From Ottowia flava (lineage in GTDB: Bacteria; Pseudomonadota; Gammaproteobacteria; Burkholderiales; Burkholderiaceae_C), in NCBI RefSeq assembly GCF_008017535.1, contig NZ_VRUA01000012.1:1-64000 (forward strand): a stretch of 64,000 nucleotides of DNA, in the 5' to 3' direction. The notes under the pieces are model-generated. The model made no database searches and was not told the DNA's origin. It was given only the letters and a program-made list of their open reading frames with translations. A program made the position numbers and the translations under genes. Every line of letters starts with the position of its first letter. Position 1 is the first letter of the stretch. Positions 18,931 to 31,370 of the stretch are shown here, in pieces.

Positions 18931-20451
18931 ATGGGATCCTTGCGAAGAACCATCATGCTCTGGGTGCTGGGCGTGCGCGACATGCTCGCGTCCGCCGGCC
19001 CTGTGGCCATCCTCGCGGTCGGCCTGCTGGTGGCCGCGTACTGGTGGCTGGACCCGCAGCCACCCAAGACCGTGCGCCTGGCCACCGGGCCGGAAGGCAG
19101 CGCCTACGCCGGCTTCGGCAAGCGCTACGCCACGGCGCTGGCGCGCGAAGGCATCACGGTCGAGCTGATTCCGACAGAGGGCTCGGTCGCCAACCTGCAA
19201 CTGCTGCGCGACGGCAAGGCCGACGTCGCCTTCGTGCGCGGTGGCAGCGGTGCCGCGCCAGCCACCGCCAACGGCGCTGGTCAGGCGCAGCCACCGGATG
19301 GCGCGGCGTCGGGTGCCGCAGCGCCCGCTTCTGCCGCCGAGCCGGCCAGCGAGGACGACACCACCCTGCTTTCGCTCGGCGCGCTGTTCTACGAGCCGCT
19401 GTGGATCTTCTACCGCCCGCAGGCGCTGGCCATGCCCGCCGAAGCTGCCTCAGCGCCCGGCCGGGCGGCATCGGCGCCTGCAGCCCCTGCGGCCGCCCCA
19501 CCGGCACATGCGGCGTCGGCCCCGGCGCCCACGCCGCCACTGCAACCGCAGTCGCTGGCGCAGATCAGCCGCCTGCGCATCAACGTCGATCAGGTCGGCA
19601 GCGGCGTGCCGCAGCTGATGCAGCGCCTGCTGCGCGCCAACGGCCTGAACGCCGAGCAGCTGCAGCTGTCGCACCTGCCGCCCAACGCCGCGGGCGAAGC
19701 GCTTTTGGCTGGCCAGCTGGACGCCGTGGTGCTGACCAGCGCGCCGCAATCCGCCGTGGTGCGCCAGCTGTTGCGCACGCCGGGCGTGCAGCCGCTGGAA
19801 CTGGCCCAGGCCGACGCGTACACGCGGCGCTTTCCCTTCCTGAGCACGGTGACGCTGCCGCGCGGCGTCGCCGACCTGGCCAAGGACATTCCGCCGGAGG
19901 ACGTCACGCTGCTGGCGGCCACCACCTCGCTGCTGTCGCGCGAAGACACGCACCCCGCGCTGCGCCAGCTGTTCGCGCAGGCCGCGCAGTCGATCCACAG
20001 CCGCGCTGGCTGGCTGAACGGCACGCGCGACTTTCCCAACACGCGCACCAGCGAGCTGCCGGTCAGCGCCGAGGGCGAGCGCGCGATCAACGGCACACCG
20101 CCGTTCTGGCAGCGCTACCTGCCGTTCTGGGCCAGCAACCTGCTGGACCGCATGTGGCTGGTGATCGGCGGTTTGATCGTGCTGCTGCTGCCGCTGTCGC
20201 GCGTGGTGCCGCCGCTGTACACCTTCCGCGTGCGTCGGCGCGTGTTCCGCTGGTACGCGCGGCTGCGCGCCATCGAAACCAAGGTCGACGAAGGGACGGG
20301 CGAACGCGACGAGCTGCTGAACGAGCTGGACGAGCTGGACCGCGTGGCCAACGGCATTGCCGTGCCGCTGGCGCACGCCGAAGAGCTGTTTGCGCTGCGC
20401 AACAACATCGAGAAGGTGCGGCGCCGCTTGTTGGCCAAACGGCCAGCTTGA
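18931..20451 (+). CDS. TAXI-family TRAP solute-binding protein with C-terminal membrane anchor
   Basis: A 506-residue protein. After an N-terminal membrane segment (about residues 20-42) comes a TAXI-type periplasmic binding domain beginning VRLATGPEGSAYAGFGKRYA. The domain is split by two Ala/Pro-rich insertions (about residues 110-130 and 170-205). A second membrane helix (about residues 403-425, WLVIGGLIVLLLPLSRVVPP) is followed by a basic, coiled-coil cytoplasmic tail of about 75 residues. This TAXI-plus-anchor architecture occurs without a dedicated permease in Burkholderiales, and no TRAP permease gene is adjacent here. It may act as a membrane-anchored ligand sensor; that is inference. 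Confidence 0.82.
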   Translation: MGSLRRTIMLWVLGVRDMLASAGPVAILAVGLLVAAYWWLDPQPPKTVRLATGPEGSAYAGFGKRYATALAREGITVELIPTEGSVANLQLLRDGKADVAFVRGGSGAAPATANGAGQAQPPDGAASGAAAPASAAEPASEDDTTLLSLGALFYEPLWIFYRPQALAMPAEAASAPGRAASAPAAPAAAPPAHAASAPAPTPPLQPQSLAQISRLRINVDQVGSGVPQLMQRLLRANGLNAEQLQLSHLPPNAAGEALLAGQLDAVVLTSAPQSAVVRQLLRTPGVQPLELAQADAYTRRFPFLSTVTLPRGVADLAKDIPPEDVTLLAATTSLLSREDTHPALRQLFAQAAQSIHSRAGWLNGTRDFPNTRTSELPVSAEGERAINGTPPFWQRYLPFWASNLLDRMWLVIGGLIVLLLPLSRVVPPLYTFRVRRRVFRWYARLRAIETKVDEGTGERDELLNELDELDRVANGIAVPLAHAEELFALRNNIEKVRRRLLAKRPA

Positions 20452-20469
20452 GTGGAAAAACAGCGCTCA

Positions 20470-20511
20470 GACCTACAGCCACCTGCGCAGGCAGCTTCCG
20501 ATTCGATAGCA
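20470..20511 (-). repeat. dispersed triple-palindrome repeat, copy 9
   Basis: Minus-strand copy with intact CCTGCGCAGG core and a CCTACAGCC flank. Located between the convergent TAXI and asparaginase genes. Confidence 0.8.
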
Positions 20512-20615
20512 TACGAGCACATGGGGAAGGTCGCGCAAAGCGACCCACCAGGGGCTTGGGCAGGGCCGCCGCCATGGCGCGCGAGCGACCGCGGCGACCA
20601 CTTCGCCCAGAACGC

Positions 20616-21653
20616 TCAGTAGCGCCAGAACACCTGCTGGATCTCGCACGCGTCCTGCGTGCGCGTGAGCGCCAGCGCCGCCAGCAGCCGCGCGCGCTGC
20701 GGGTTCTGATCGTCCACCACCACGCTGCCGGCCGCGTCGTCGTCGTAATTGGCGTTGCGGATCACCGGGCCGTCGCCGACCCGCGCCGCGCGCACCACTT
20801 GCACGCCACGGTCGCGCAGTTCGGGCAACAGCGCCTGCAGGTAGGCCGGCACGGTGCCGCCGCCAAAGCCCACGTGGACGATGGCGCGCGCGCCGGCGCT
20901 GGCCCACGCGTCGTACAGCTCGCGCCGCATGTTGCCGTGGCTGGCCACCACGCCAACCAGCGGCAGCGTGTCGATGGCGGCGATGTCGAATTCGCTGGTG
21001 CGCGTATGCGGCCGCGTCAGCCCGCGGTACCAGCGCGGCGTGCCTTCCACCACCAGACCGAGCGCGCCATGCGGCGACGCAAAGGCGTCCACGCGCATGG
21101 CGTGCACCTTGGCGACGTCGCGCGCGCTGTGAATCTGCTCGTTCATCACCACCAGCACGCCGCGCCCGGCGCTGGACGGGTGCGCCGCCACCGCCACCGC
21201 GTGCAGCAGGTTGACCGGGCCGTCGGCGGCCAGCGCGGTGCCGGGACGCATCGCGCCCGTGAGCACCACGGGTTTGTCGGTCGGCACCGTCAGGTGCAGG
21301 AAGTACGCCGTCTCCTCCATCGTGTCGGTGCCGTGGGTGATGACCACGCCATCAAAGTCGGGCTGGGCGCACAGCGCAGCGACGCGGCGCGCCAGTTGCA
21401 GCAGGCGCTCGTCGGTGAAATCGGCCGAATCGATCTGGAACAGCTGCTCCGCCCGCAGATCGGCCAGCCGCGCCAGGCCGGGCACCCCGGCCACCAGCGC
21501 GTCGGCCGTGACCACCGCCGACTGGTAAGCCGCGGACGGCGTTGCGTCTCCCCCCGTGCCGGCGCCGGCGATGGTGCCGCCGGTGGCGACCAGGGCGATG
21601 CGGGGGCGCGCGGACGGCGCGGACGTTGAGGCGGCTGTGGTCATGGCGCGCAT
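20616..21653 (-). CDS. L-asparaginase, bacterial type II-like
   Basis: A 345-residue asparaginase that hydrolyses L-asparagine to aspartate and ammonia. Both catalytic threonine motifs are present: ALVATGGTIAG near residue 24 and HGTDTMEETAYFL near residue 110. The usual signal peptide of secreted type II enzymes is not obvious; the N-terminus is short and Ser/Ala-rich, so the enzyme may be cytoplasmic. ATG 21651-21653 was preferred because of a GAGG upstream; another ATG lies three codons in. It is a single gene, convergent with the TAXI gene. Confidence 0.9.
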   Translation of the reverse strand: MRAMTTAASTSAPSARPRIALVATGGTIAGAGTGGDATPSAAYQSAVVTADALVAGVPGLARLADLRAEQLFQIDSADFTDERLLQLARRVAALCAQPDFDGVVITHGTDTMEETAYFLHLTVPTDKPVVLTGAMRPGTALAADGPVNLLHAVAVAAHPSSAGRGVLVVMNEQIHSARDVAKVHAMRVDAFASPHGALGLVVEGTPRWYRGLTRPHTRTSEFDIAAIDTLPLVGVVASHGNMRRELYDAWASAGARAIVHVGFGGGTVPAYLQALLPELRDRGVQVVRAARVGDGPVIRNANYDDDAAGSVVVDDQNPQRARLLAALALTRTQDACEIQQVFWRY

Positions 21654-21820
21654 TGTCGTGCCTCGGCCACGCAGACTGACCGGCTGCAGCGTAGGCGCCA
21701 CGCTGACAACGCGGGGCGACCTGCACCGCTAGGGCCACGGCCGACAAGTCGTTACACTGCCTTGCACAGCCATTCACACTGCTGGCCGCGCACCGCCGCG
21801 GCACGAGGGAGCCAACGAAC

Positions 21821-22144
21821 ATGAAGAGACCCGCCCTGCTGATTGCCGCCGCCTTCCTGCTGGCTGGCGCCGCCCATGCTGCACCTGACGCGGTCAACGA
21901 CGACGACGTGCTGCCCAACTCCCCCTGGAAGGAACACGGCATTCCTGATGCCGGGAAGTTCAACCCCACGTGGCGTCCTTTCCACGAAGGCGGCTACGTC
22001 GCACCTGCAGCGATGACCTACTACCCGCCGATGGTGCTGGTCGAGGAGCGCCTGCCCAAGCCCTACGCGCTGGTGGCCGCACCCACCCTGCCTTGCGCGC
22101 CCGGCTACTGCCCGATCCGGGCGCCGCGCCCGGACCGCAACTGA
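21821..22144 (+). CDS. small exported hypothetical protein
   Basis: A 107-residue protein with a clear signal peptide (MKRPALLIAAAFLLAGAAHA, cleavage after residue 20). The mature part is rich in Pro and Tyr, with APAAMTYYPPMVLVEERLPK near the middle and a closing APTLPCAPGYCPIRAPRP with two cysteines that could form a disulfide. No family recognised. A GAGGGAG about 10 bases upstream supports the start. It precedes the exported peroxiredoxin by 118 bp on the same strand. Confidence 0.72.
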   Translation: MKRPALLIAAAFLLAGAAHAAPDAVNDDDVLPNSPWKEHGIPDAGKFNPTWRPFHEGGYVAPAAMTYYPPMVLVEERLPKPYALVAAPTLPCAPGYCPIRAPRPDRN

Positions 22145-22262
22145 TTTTCACGGCGCATCCCTGCCTGCCCGGGCCCGCCGCGCAGCACTGCGCGCTGCAG
22201 CCCTTCTCGCATTTTCGTACCATGCCTGCAACGGCGCCGGTCGTGGCGCCCACGGAGTCTGT

Positions 22263-22814
22263 ATGACTCGACCCTTCTTTTTCACCCGCCACGCCTGCGT
22301 CGCCCTGGCGGCGGCATCAACCGCCATGAGCACGCTGGCAGCGCTCAAGCCGGGCGACGCCGCTCCCCCCTTCAAGACCGACGCCGCAGTGGCCGGCAAA
22401 TCGTTCGCCTTCGACATGGCTGCGGCACTGAAGAAAGGGCCGGTGGTGCTCTACTTCTTTCCCAAGGCGTTCACGAAAGGCTGCACGGTCGAGGCCAACG
22501 CTTTCGCTGAAGCCACGCCCCGCTTCGCCGCGCTGGGCGCTACCGTGGTCGGCATGTCGCACGACACCATCGAGACCTTGAAGAAATTCAGCGTGGAGGA
22601 GTGCCGCGACAAGTTCGCCGTGGCCTCCGACCCCGACGCCAGAACCATCCGTGCTTACGACGCCGCGTCATTGCTGCCCGGCATGGCCAGCCGCATCTCC
22701 TATGTCGTCGGCCAGGACGGCAAAGTGGTCTTTGCGCACCAGGGAAGCGACCCACTGCGCCACGTCGAAGAGACCCTCAAGGCGGTCGAACGCCTGTCGG
22801 CCGCCAGGCGTTAG
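22263..22814 (+). CDS. exported thiol peroxidase, peroxiredoxin (Bcp/AhpC-like)
   Basis: A 183-residue peroxiredoxin with an N-terminal signal-like segment ending near STLAA, so it probably reduces peroxides in the periplasm. The peroxidatic cysteine lies in YFFPKAFTKGCTVEA (about residue 78); the family consensus is PxxxTxxC. A second cysteine in EECRDKF about 40 residues later could be the resolving residue. The remaining thioredoxin-fold strands are intact (SYVVGQDGKVVFAHQG). It is unusual in that most Bcp-type peroxiredoxins are cytoplasmic. Confidence 0.87.
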   Translation: MTRPFFFTRHACVALAAASTAMSTLAALKPGDAAPPFKTDAAVAGKSFAFDMAAALKKGPVVLYFFPKAFTKGCTVEANAFAEATPRFAALGATVVGMSHDTIETLKKFSVEECRDKFAVASDPDARTIRAYDAASLLPGMASRISYVVGQDGKVVFAHQGSDPLRHVEETLKAVERLSAARR

Positions 22815-22966
22815 TGCGCCGGGCTGTCAGCTGCTCAGGCCGACCCGCGCTCCCCCTTGGGCGGCCGGGTGTCTCCCTCAGCCCACAGATACCCTTAAAG
22901 CGTCGGTGTTTGTAGTACGTTTTGCCACAATATCGAATCCCTTGGCTGAATCCGAAAGGCTACCGC

Positions 22967-23992
22967 ATGCGACGTTTTCTGCGATATGCCGCTGACATCA
23001 GCGCCACCTCGTCCCGTCCCCTGTTGCGCGTGGCGCTGAGCGCGTGCTGCGCGCTCGGCCTGACGCCCGTGCTGGCCGCCACCTCCGACGCCATCCTCAT
23101 CGTCGTTCCCTACGCGGCTGATGGACCGACCGACCGCACGCTGCGCGCGCTGCTCAAGCCGCTCAGCCGGGCCCTGGACGGCGCCACGATCAGCGTGAAG
23201 AACATGCCCAGCCCTGGCGGCGTCAATGGGCTGGCCAGTGTCGCCAAAGCTGCGCCGGATGGCAAAACGCTTCTTTTCACCAACACCAACATTGCCTTGC
23301 TGCCCGCACTGGGCGAGAAGCTGCCGTTCGACCCCAAGACCGACTTCAGCTACCTCGGCCTCGTGCTGGAATCGCCCATGGTCGTGCTCGGGCGCTCCAC
23401 GCTGGCGGCCAAGACGCCGTCCGATCTCGTCAAGTGGCTGTCGGAAACCGACCCCGCCAAGGTGCGCCTGGCCGACGCTGGCGCGGGCTCGGCCTCGTTC
23501 CTATGCGGGCTGTTCCTGCAGAGCCTGACCGGCAAGACGTTTGCCCACGCCGACTTTCCCGGCAGTGCACCGGCCATGAAGGCGCTGAAGGACGGCAAGG
23601 TCGACTTGCTGTGCGACCAGACGCCGACCGTCAAGGGCCCGTTGGCGGCCGGCGAAGTGCAGGGCTACGCCCTAACCACCAGCACGCCGCTGGCGCAGCC
23701 ACCGTTTGAGCGCCTGACAACGTTGCGCCGCATGTTCTCGCGCGACCTGGAGCTGTCCATCTGGCATGGCTTTTACGCGCCCAAAGGCTTGGCCCCTGCG
23801 CTGCAGGCCAAACTGAACGCCGCCATCGTGCAGGCCGTTGCCGACCCGGCTTTCGTGGCCGCTCAGGAAGCACAGGGCGTCGTGATGGTGCGCGGACGCC
23901 GCCTGACGCCGGAGGGCCACCGCACCTACATCGAGGAGACCATTCCCTTGTGGCATTTGATCGCGTCGATCAGCCGGTCACGGCAAAAGTAA
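22967..23992 (+). CDS. Bug/TctC-family periplasmic solute-binding protein
   Basis: A 341-residue tripartite tricarboxylate receptor (Bug) protein with a long signal region ending near PVLAAT. Typical family segments are IVVPYAADGPTDRTLRALL (about residues 47-65), in place of the usual FPAGGPTD loop, GKTLLFTNTNIALLPAL, and the C-terminal helix pair around FYAPKGLAPALQAKLNAAI. Ligands of this family are usually carboxylates. No tctA or tctB permease gene is nearby, as is common for the very numerous Bug genes of Burkholderiales. ATG 22967 follows a GAAAGG. Confidence 0.87.
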   Translation: MRRFLRYAADISATSSRPLLRVALSACCALGLTPVLAATSDAILIVVPYAADGPTDRTLRALLKPLSRALDGATISVKNMPSPGGVNGLASVAKAAPDGKTLLFTNTNIALLPALGEKLPFDPKTDFSYLGLVLESPMVVLGRSTLAAKTPSDLVKWLSETDPAKVRLADAGAGSASFLCGLFLQSLTGKTFAHADFPGSAPAMKALKDGKVDLLCDQTPTVKGPLAAGEVQGYALTTSTPLAQPPFERLTTLRRMFSRDLELSIWHGFYAPKGLAPALQAKLNAAIVQAVADPAFVAAQEAQGVVMVRGRRLTPEGHRTYIEETIPLWHLIASISRSRQK

Positions 23993-24143
23993 GGCCAGCG
24001 CGCTTTTTTATGCATCCCCGGGCCCTGTCACACGGCCGGGGCCTTGTCCGACAAGCCTGGGCGCGCGCACAGGCCAAAAATCCGGGCATGCCATCCACCG
24101 GAAGCGGTCGCGGGCAGTGGGCCGGCGGTGTCTTCCCGAGTCG

Positions 24144-24153
24144 AAGGAGGTGA
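24144..24153 (+). promoter_or_regulatory. near-perfect ribosome binding site
   Basis: The sequence AAGGAGGTGA, fully complementary to the 16S rRNA 3' end, lies 3 bases before the ATG of the Ala-rich lipoprotein. It is by far the strongest such site in the window and suggests very high translation. Confidence 0.85.
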
Positions 24154-24156
24154 CGC

Positions 24157-24528
24157 ATGTCCCGAAACCCTTTTTTCCGTACGCCCCATGTCTTGGCCCT
24201 TGCCCTAATCGCCGCCACCCTGAGCCTGGGCGCCTGCGGCAAGCGCGAAGCCGCCACCCCTGAAACCCCGGCGCCGGCCGGTGCCGCGATGTCCGACGCC
24301 ACCAACGCTGCGGGCGCGGCCAACAACGCTGCTGCCGCCGCAGCGTCCGCCGCCCAGGCCGCCCAGAACGCGGCCCGCAGCGCCGAAGCCGCAGGCACCC
24401 ACACCGGCTCGTCCGAAAGCGCCGCCACCGCCGCCGACAACGCCGCCAAGGCCGCGGCCGAAGCGGCCAAGGCGGCCACCGACGCCAGTCGGGCATCCAC
24501 CACGCCCAGCGCTGGCAACAAGCCCTGA
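24157..24528 (+). CDS. alanine-rich lipoprotein
   Basis: A 123-residue lipoprotein. The signal peptide ends in the lipobox LSLGAC (Cys27), so the mature protein is lipid-anchored. The remainder is extremely rich in Ala with evenly spaced Asn, Lys and Glu, as in AADNAAKAAAEAAKAATDAS, which would form a long helix or coiled coil similar in style to Lpp-type lipoproteins. Together with the near-perfect ribosome binding site this suggests an abundant envelope protein. No catalytic residues. Function inferred only from composition. Confidence 0.8.
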   Translation: MSRNPFFRTPHVLALALIAATLSLGACGKREAATPETPAPAGAAMSDATNAAGAANNAAAAAASAAQAAQNAARSAEAAGTHTGSSESAATAADNAAKAAAEAAKAATDASRASTTPSAGNKP

Positions 24529-24853
24529 TGGGCCCGGGCGGGGCATGGCGCGATTTTCAGGACCATATTACCCGCCAGACCTAGAACCACCTGTGCAAGC
24601 AGCTATCATTTGAGAAGCAAAATACCCCGACACGCCTGCCTGCGGCCGGGCCATTGCCGCGTGGTTGGGTCTTGACGGACAGCACCCCCACTTCATTTGC
24701 GCCACCGCCACCTTGTCGACCGGGCGCGTGGCTGGCGCGTTACAAGTTTTCGACCGACGCCTTGAACCCTGTGGACGCTCCCAGCGCCACCGCAAGAACC
24801 TGCCTGCCGCGGTGCGACTGCCCGCCGTGCTGTCAACTCGCCCTCCCCCCAAC
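24529..24853. other. 325-bp intergenic region
   Basis: Holds repeat copy 10. The rest contains no recognisable gene, RNA or terminator. The open frame continuing upstream of the acyltransferase start has no family resemblance. Confidence 0.5.
24575..24620 (-). repeat. dispersed triple-palindrome repeat, copy 10 (degenerate)
   Basis: Minus-strand copy: AACCACCTGTGCAAGCAGCT, then ATCATTTGAGAAGC. The core palindrome has one mismatch. Confidence 0.65.
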
Positions 24854-25990
24854 GTGACCTCCCGCAACCCCTGGATCGATCAGGCCAAGGCGCTGGCCTG
24901 CCTGGTCATCATCGGCCACCACCTGGCGTTCTACGGACCGATGGCCGATGTCGTCTGGCCTGCGGCGTCGGCGCTGATGGAGGGGCTGTTCGAGTACGGG
25001 CGCATGGCGGTGCAGGTCTTCCTGGTGCTGGGCGGTTACCTGGCGGCGGCTGCCCTGGCACCGCAGGGCGTGCCGCGTGTGAGCGAGCCCCTGCCGCTGC
25101 TGGGCAAGCGCTTCGCGCGCCTCGCGCTGCCGTACTGCGCGGCGCTGGTGGTGACGATCTTCATCAACGAAGGCGTGCGCGAGCTGGGCTTCGTGCACGC
25201 CTCCGTGTCCGACGCGCCGACCTGGGACCAAGTGCTGGCCCACCTGCTGCTGGTGCAAAGCATCGGCGGCTGGGAATCGCTGTCGGCGGGGGTCTGGTAT
25301 GTGGCGATCGACTTCCAGTTGTATGCGCTGTGTGCACTGTGGTTCTGGGCCAGCCTGCGTTTCAGCGGTCGTACGCTGCGCGGCGCCGGCGGCTCGGCCA
25401 CGGTCCCGACGCTGGCGCAAATCGGCATCGTCACCCTGGCCTGTGTGTCGCTGTGGTGGTGGAACCTGAACAGCGACCTCGACCCCTGGGCGCTGTACTT
25501 CGTCGGCGCCTACGCGCTGGGCATGATGGCCTGGTGGGCCGCGCACAGCCGCAGCGCGTTGGAGCGGTCGGCCTGGGTGGCGGCGATGCTCGCCTGCGGC
25601 GCGGTCGCGCTGGCGCTGGAATGGCGCACACGCATCGCGCTGGCCTGGGTCGTCGCGCTGGTCCTGGCCACGGCGGGCGCGGTGCGCTGGCCCGCGGCGT
25701 GGCGCAATGCGCGCTGGGCGCCGCTGGTGTGGATGGGCCAGCGTTCGTACTCCATCTTCCTGATCCACTTCGCGGTGTGCCTGCTCGTCAACGCGGTGTG
25801 GCACGCGCTGTGGCCGAGCGGCATCGCCATCAACGCGCTGGGTTTGGCGGTGGCCGTGGCCGCGTCGATCGCCGCTGGCGCCCTGCTCTACCGCTGGGTG
25901 GAAAGCCGCCAGGCCAGCTGGCTGCGCCTGATCGGCTGGCAAGCCGGCGTGCTGGGCATGGGCGCGCTGGCGATCAAGGGCCTGCTGTAG
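24854..25990 (+). CDS. membrane acyltransferase, acyltransferase-3 family
   Basis: A 378-residue integral membrane O-acyltransferase (OafA/NodX-type) with about ten transmembrane helices. The family's catalytic histidine is in CLVIIGHHLAFYG (about residue 23). The usual R-x10-H region is only weakly visible. It would transfer acetyl or succinyl groups to an envelope sugar or lipid across the inner membrane. The start GTG 24854 was chosen because the family begins about 10 residues before the first helix (NPWIDQAKALACLV); no good ribosome binding site is present, so the start is uncertain. Confidence 0.82.
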   Translation: MTSRNPWIDQAKALACLVIIGHHLAFYGPMADVVWPAASALMEGLFEYGRMAVQVFLVLGGYLAAAALAPQGVPRVSEPLPLLGKRFARLALPYCAALVVTIFINEGVRELGFVHASVSDAPTWDQVLAHLLLVQSIGGWESLSAGVWYVAIDFQLYALCALWFWASLRFSGRTLRGAGGSATVPTLAQIGIVTLACVSLWWWNLNSDLDPWALYFVGAYALGMMAWWAAHSRSALERSAWVAAMLACGAVALALEWRTRIALAWVVALVLATAGAVRWPAAWRNARWAPLVWMGQRSYSIFLIHFAVCLLVNAVWHALWPSGIAINALGLAVAVAASIAAGALLYRWVESRQASWLRLIGWQAGVLGMGALAIKGLL

Positions 25991-26019
25991 CCGTCACCAG
26001 CGTCGTCGCACACCGACAA

Positions 26020-26045
26020 AAAAGGCCAGCATGCGCTGGCCTTTT
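26020..26045. terminator. bidirectional intrinsic terminator
   Basis: Perfect stem AAAAGGCCAGC / GCTGGCCTTTT with loop ATGC between the convergent acyltransferase and ettA genes; usable from both sides. Confidence 0.9.
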
Positions 26046-26080
26046 GCTATGAATAGCGCAGCTCCCTGCGCACACCCTGC
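26044..26080 (+). repeat. dispersed triple-palindrome repeat, copy 11 (degenerate)
   Basis: TTGCTATGAATAGCGCAGCT followed by CCCTGCGCA; the left hairpin GCTAT/ATAGC is kept. It directly abuts the terminator and the ettA stop codon. Confidence 0.6.
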
Positions 26081-27742
<1,662 letters not shown>

Positions 27743-28190
27743 GTGTTTACTCTCAAATCAATAGCTTGCTGCGCAGACCCACAGCCGGCGCAGAGCCATA
27801 ATCGTTCAAAAAAGGATGGGGGTACGGCGTGTTTGCGAAGCGCGCGGAGCGCCCGCCGTTCAACCTCGATTATCGGTGCTTCGGCGCCGCGCCGCGCCAC
27901 TGGGGACATGCCATGCGTGGCGCCGATACGCAACACCTCGGCAACCGCACGCCGCAAGCGTTGAAAACTGCCCACAGGCGAAACCGCCCCGCCATGCGAT
28001 AATGCCCCTGCTCGCGGCCCACCAGTACAGCCGTGCAGCCAGCTCTTGCGCTGGGGTCATGAGGGAGACACAAGCCCCGATCGCCCGCTTTTGAAGAACC
28101 CGCTTTCAGCCTTTGACTGGCCCGGCAGCCTTGCCGGATCAGGTTGACAAGCAGCAGCGCCGCGACAGAGACCCGGCGCCACACACTTAG
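27743..28190. other. 448-bp divergent intergenic region between ettA and rhlE
   Basis: Contains repeat copy 12 close to ettA. A GATAAT sequence at about 27999-28004 is a good -10 candidate for rhlE, which would give an mRNA leader of roughly 180 nt. Long leaders on RhlE-type helicase genes are often regulatory in other bacteria, but I could not identify a structured RNA. The minus-strand frame at 27718-27975 looks non-coding. Confidence 0.5.
27758..27798 (+). repeat. dispersed triple-palindrome repeat, copy 12 (degenerate)
   Basis: ATCAATAGCTTGCTGCGCAG followed by ACCCACAGCCGGCGCAGAGCC (in two blocks); the left stem is eroded. Lies in the 5' leader region of ettA. Confidence 0.55.
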
Positions 28191-30104
<1,914 letters not shown>

Positions 30105-30130
30105 ACCGCGGACTCACGCAGCTCAAAAGA

Positions 30131-30154
30131 AAGGCTTCTTAGGAAGCCTTTTTT
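30131..30154 (+). terminator. intrinsic terminator after rhlE
   Basis: AAGGCTTC / GAAGCCTT stem with loop TTAG and a TTTT run, 26 bases after the rhlE stop codon. Confidence 0.9.
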
Positions 30155-30183
30155 CATGCCTGCTTCGCCCTTCACCCACCCAA

Positions 30184-30239
30184 CTGCTATCTCTTAGATA
30201 GCTGCCTGCGCTGGTGTTTGTAGGGCCACAGGCCGATTT
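30184..30239 (+). repeat. dispersed triple-palindrome repeat, copy 13
   Basis: Full copy with a 7-bp left hairpin GCTATCT-ctt-AGATAGC and a GGCC-aca-GGCC third dyad. Lies between convergent rhlE and the LysR gene. Confidence 0.85.
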
Positions 30240-30296
30240 CTCTCTCAATCGTGAAGCGCGCCAGCGACCGGTGATCGCCCTGCCATAACGCCCCGG

Positions 30297-31205
30297 CTAA
30301 GCACCCGACGCGCCGCCATCCGTCGCGTCGATCAAAAACCGCGCCAGCCGCGCCGTCGCCGCGGGCAACGCCGCCAGATCGCGCCCCGCCAGCACCAGTT
30401 GGCGCTGGGCCCAGGCGTCGGACAGCGGCACGCGGCGCAGGCGGCCGGACGCGGCTTCGCGTTCGGCCATGGCGCGGGGGACCACCGCAACGCCGGCGCC
30501 CAGCGCGACCATGCGGCAGACCGCTTCCAGACTGCCCAGCCGCACGCGGCCATCCCAGCCGTCCTGCAGGCGCCGCGCCTGCTCGGTGACCAGGGCCTGC
30601 AGCGCGTTGGTGTCGGGCAGGCCGATGAAGGGCTCTCCCAGCGCATCGGCCAGCGCCAGCCGGCGGCGCCCGGCCAGCGCGTGGCCGCGCGGCACGACCA
30701 GCACCAGCGGGTCGGCGCGCAGCGGGGTGACGTCCAGCCCCTGCAGATCGGCCGCGTCCGACAGCACGGCCAGGTCGGCGCGGCCGCGGCGCAGCGCGTC
30801 GGCGATGTCGGCGCTGCGCCGCTCGTCCAGCGCGAGCGTGTAGCCGGGGTGCGCCGCCAGGAAGCGCGCCAGCAGCGGCGGCAGGTGCACGGTGGCGGCC
30901 GAGGTGTTGGCCAGCAGGCGCAGGTGCGCCTTGGGCCCGCGGATGTGCTGGGCCAGCGCGGCCTGCAACTGGTCCATCTGCGCCAACACGGCCTGCGCCT
31001 CGCGCGCCAGGGTCTGGCCGGCGGGTGTGGCCTGCACGCCGCGCCGGTCGCGCAGCAGCAGGGGCGTGCCCAGCGCGTCTTCCAGCGCCCGGATGCGCGC
31101 GCTGGCCGAGGCCAGCGTCATGTGGCTGCGCGCCGCGCCGGCGGTGATGCTGCCTTGCTCGTGCACGTGCAGGAACAGGCGCAGGTCGATCAGGTCCAGG
31201 CGCAT
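30297..31205 (-). CDS. LysR-family transcriptional regulator
   Basis: A 302-residue regulator with an N-terminal winged helix-turn-helix (LRLFLHVHEQGSITAGAARS, about residues 8-27, then the recognition helix LASASARIRALED) and a C-terminal periplasmic-binding-like effector domain. ATG 31203-31205 gives the usual family N-terminus MRLDLIDLRLFL; an upstream extension looks non-coding. It is divergently arranged with a TauE/SafE-type permease gene with 165 bp between, the classical layout for LysR control of the neighbour. The effector is unknown. Confidence 0.92.
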   Translation of the reverse strand: MRLDLIDLRLFLHVHEQGSITAGAARSHMTLASASARIRALEDALGTPLLLRDRRGVQATPAGQTLAREAQAVLAQMDQLQAALAQHIRGPKAHLRLLANTSAATVHLPPLLARFLAAHPGYTLALDERRSADIADALRRGRADLAVLSDAADLQGLDVTPLRADPLVLVVPRGHALAGRRRLALADALGEPFIGLPDTNALQALVTEQARRLQDGWDGRVRLGSLEAVCRMVALGAGVAVVPRAMAEREAASGRLRRVPLSDAWAQRQLVLAGRDLAALPAATARLARFLIDATDGGASGA

Positions 31206-31370
31206 CGGCGGCAGGCGGGTTGGGCATGCGCGCAGGCTAGCACGGCGCGTTCGTCCTTGCCGATGAGCCTCAGCCACAGGCTGAGCCAGCGTGTGGCGAT
31301 GCCGCAGTGACTTGGCGGACTGGCGCGCCCAGAATCGGCACCCAACAACTCAACTCCCACCCGTACCGCC

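Noticed and set aside
19044-21629. 861-codon plus-strand open frame across the TAXI and asparaginase genes
   Set aside because: It spans two well-supported genes on different strands, with extreme Arg/Ala composition; an artefact of base composition.
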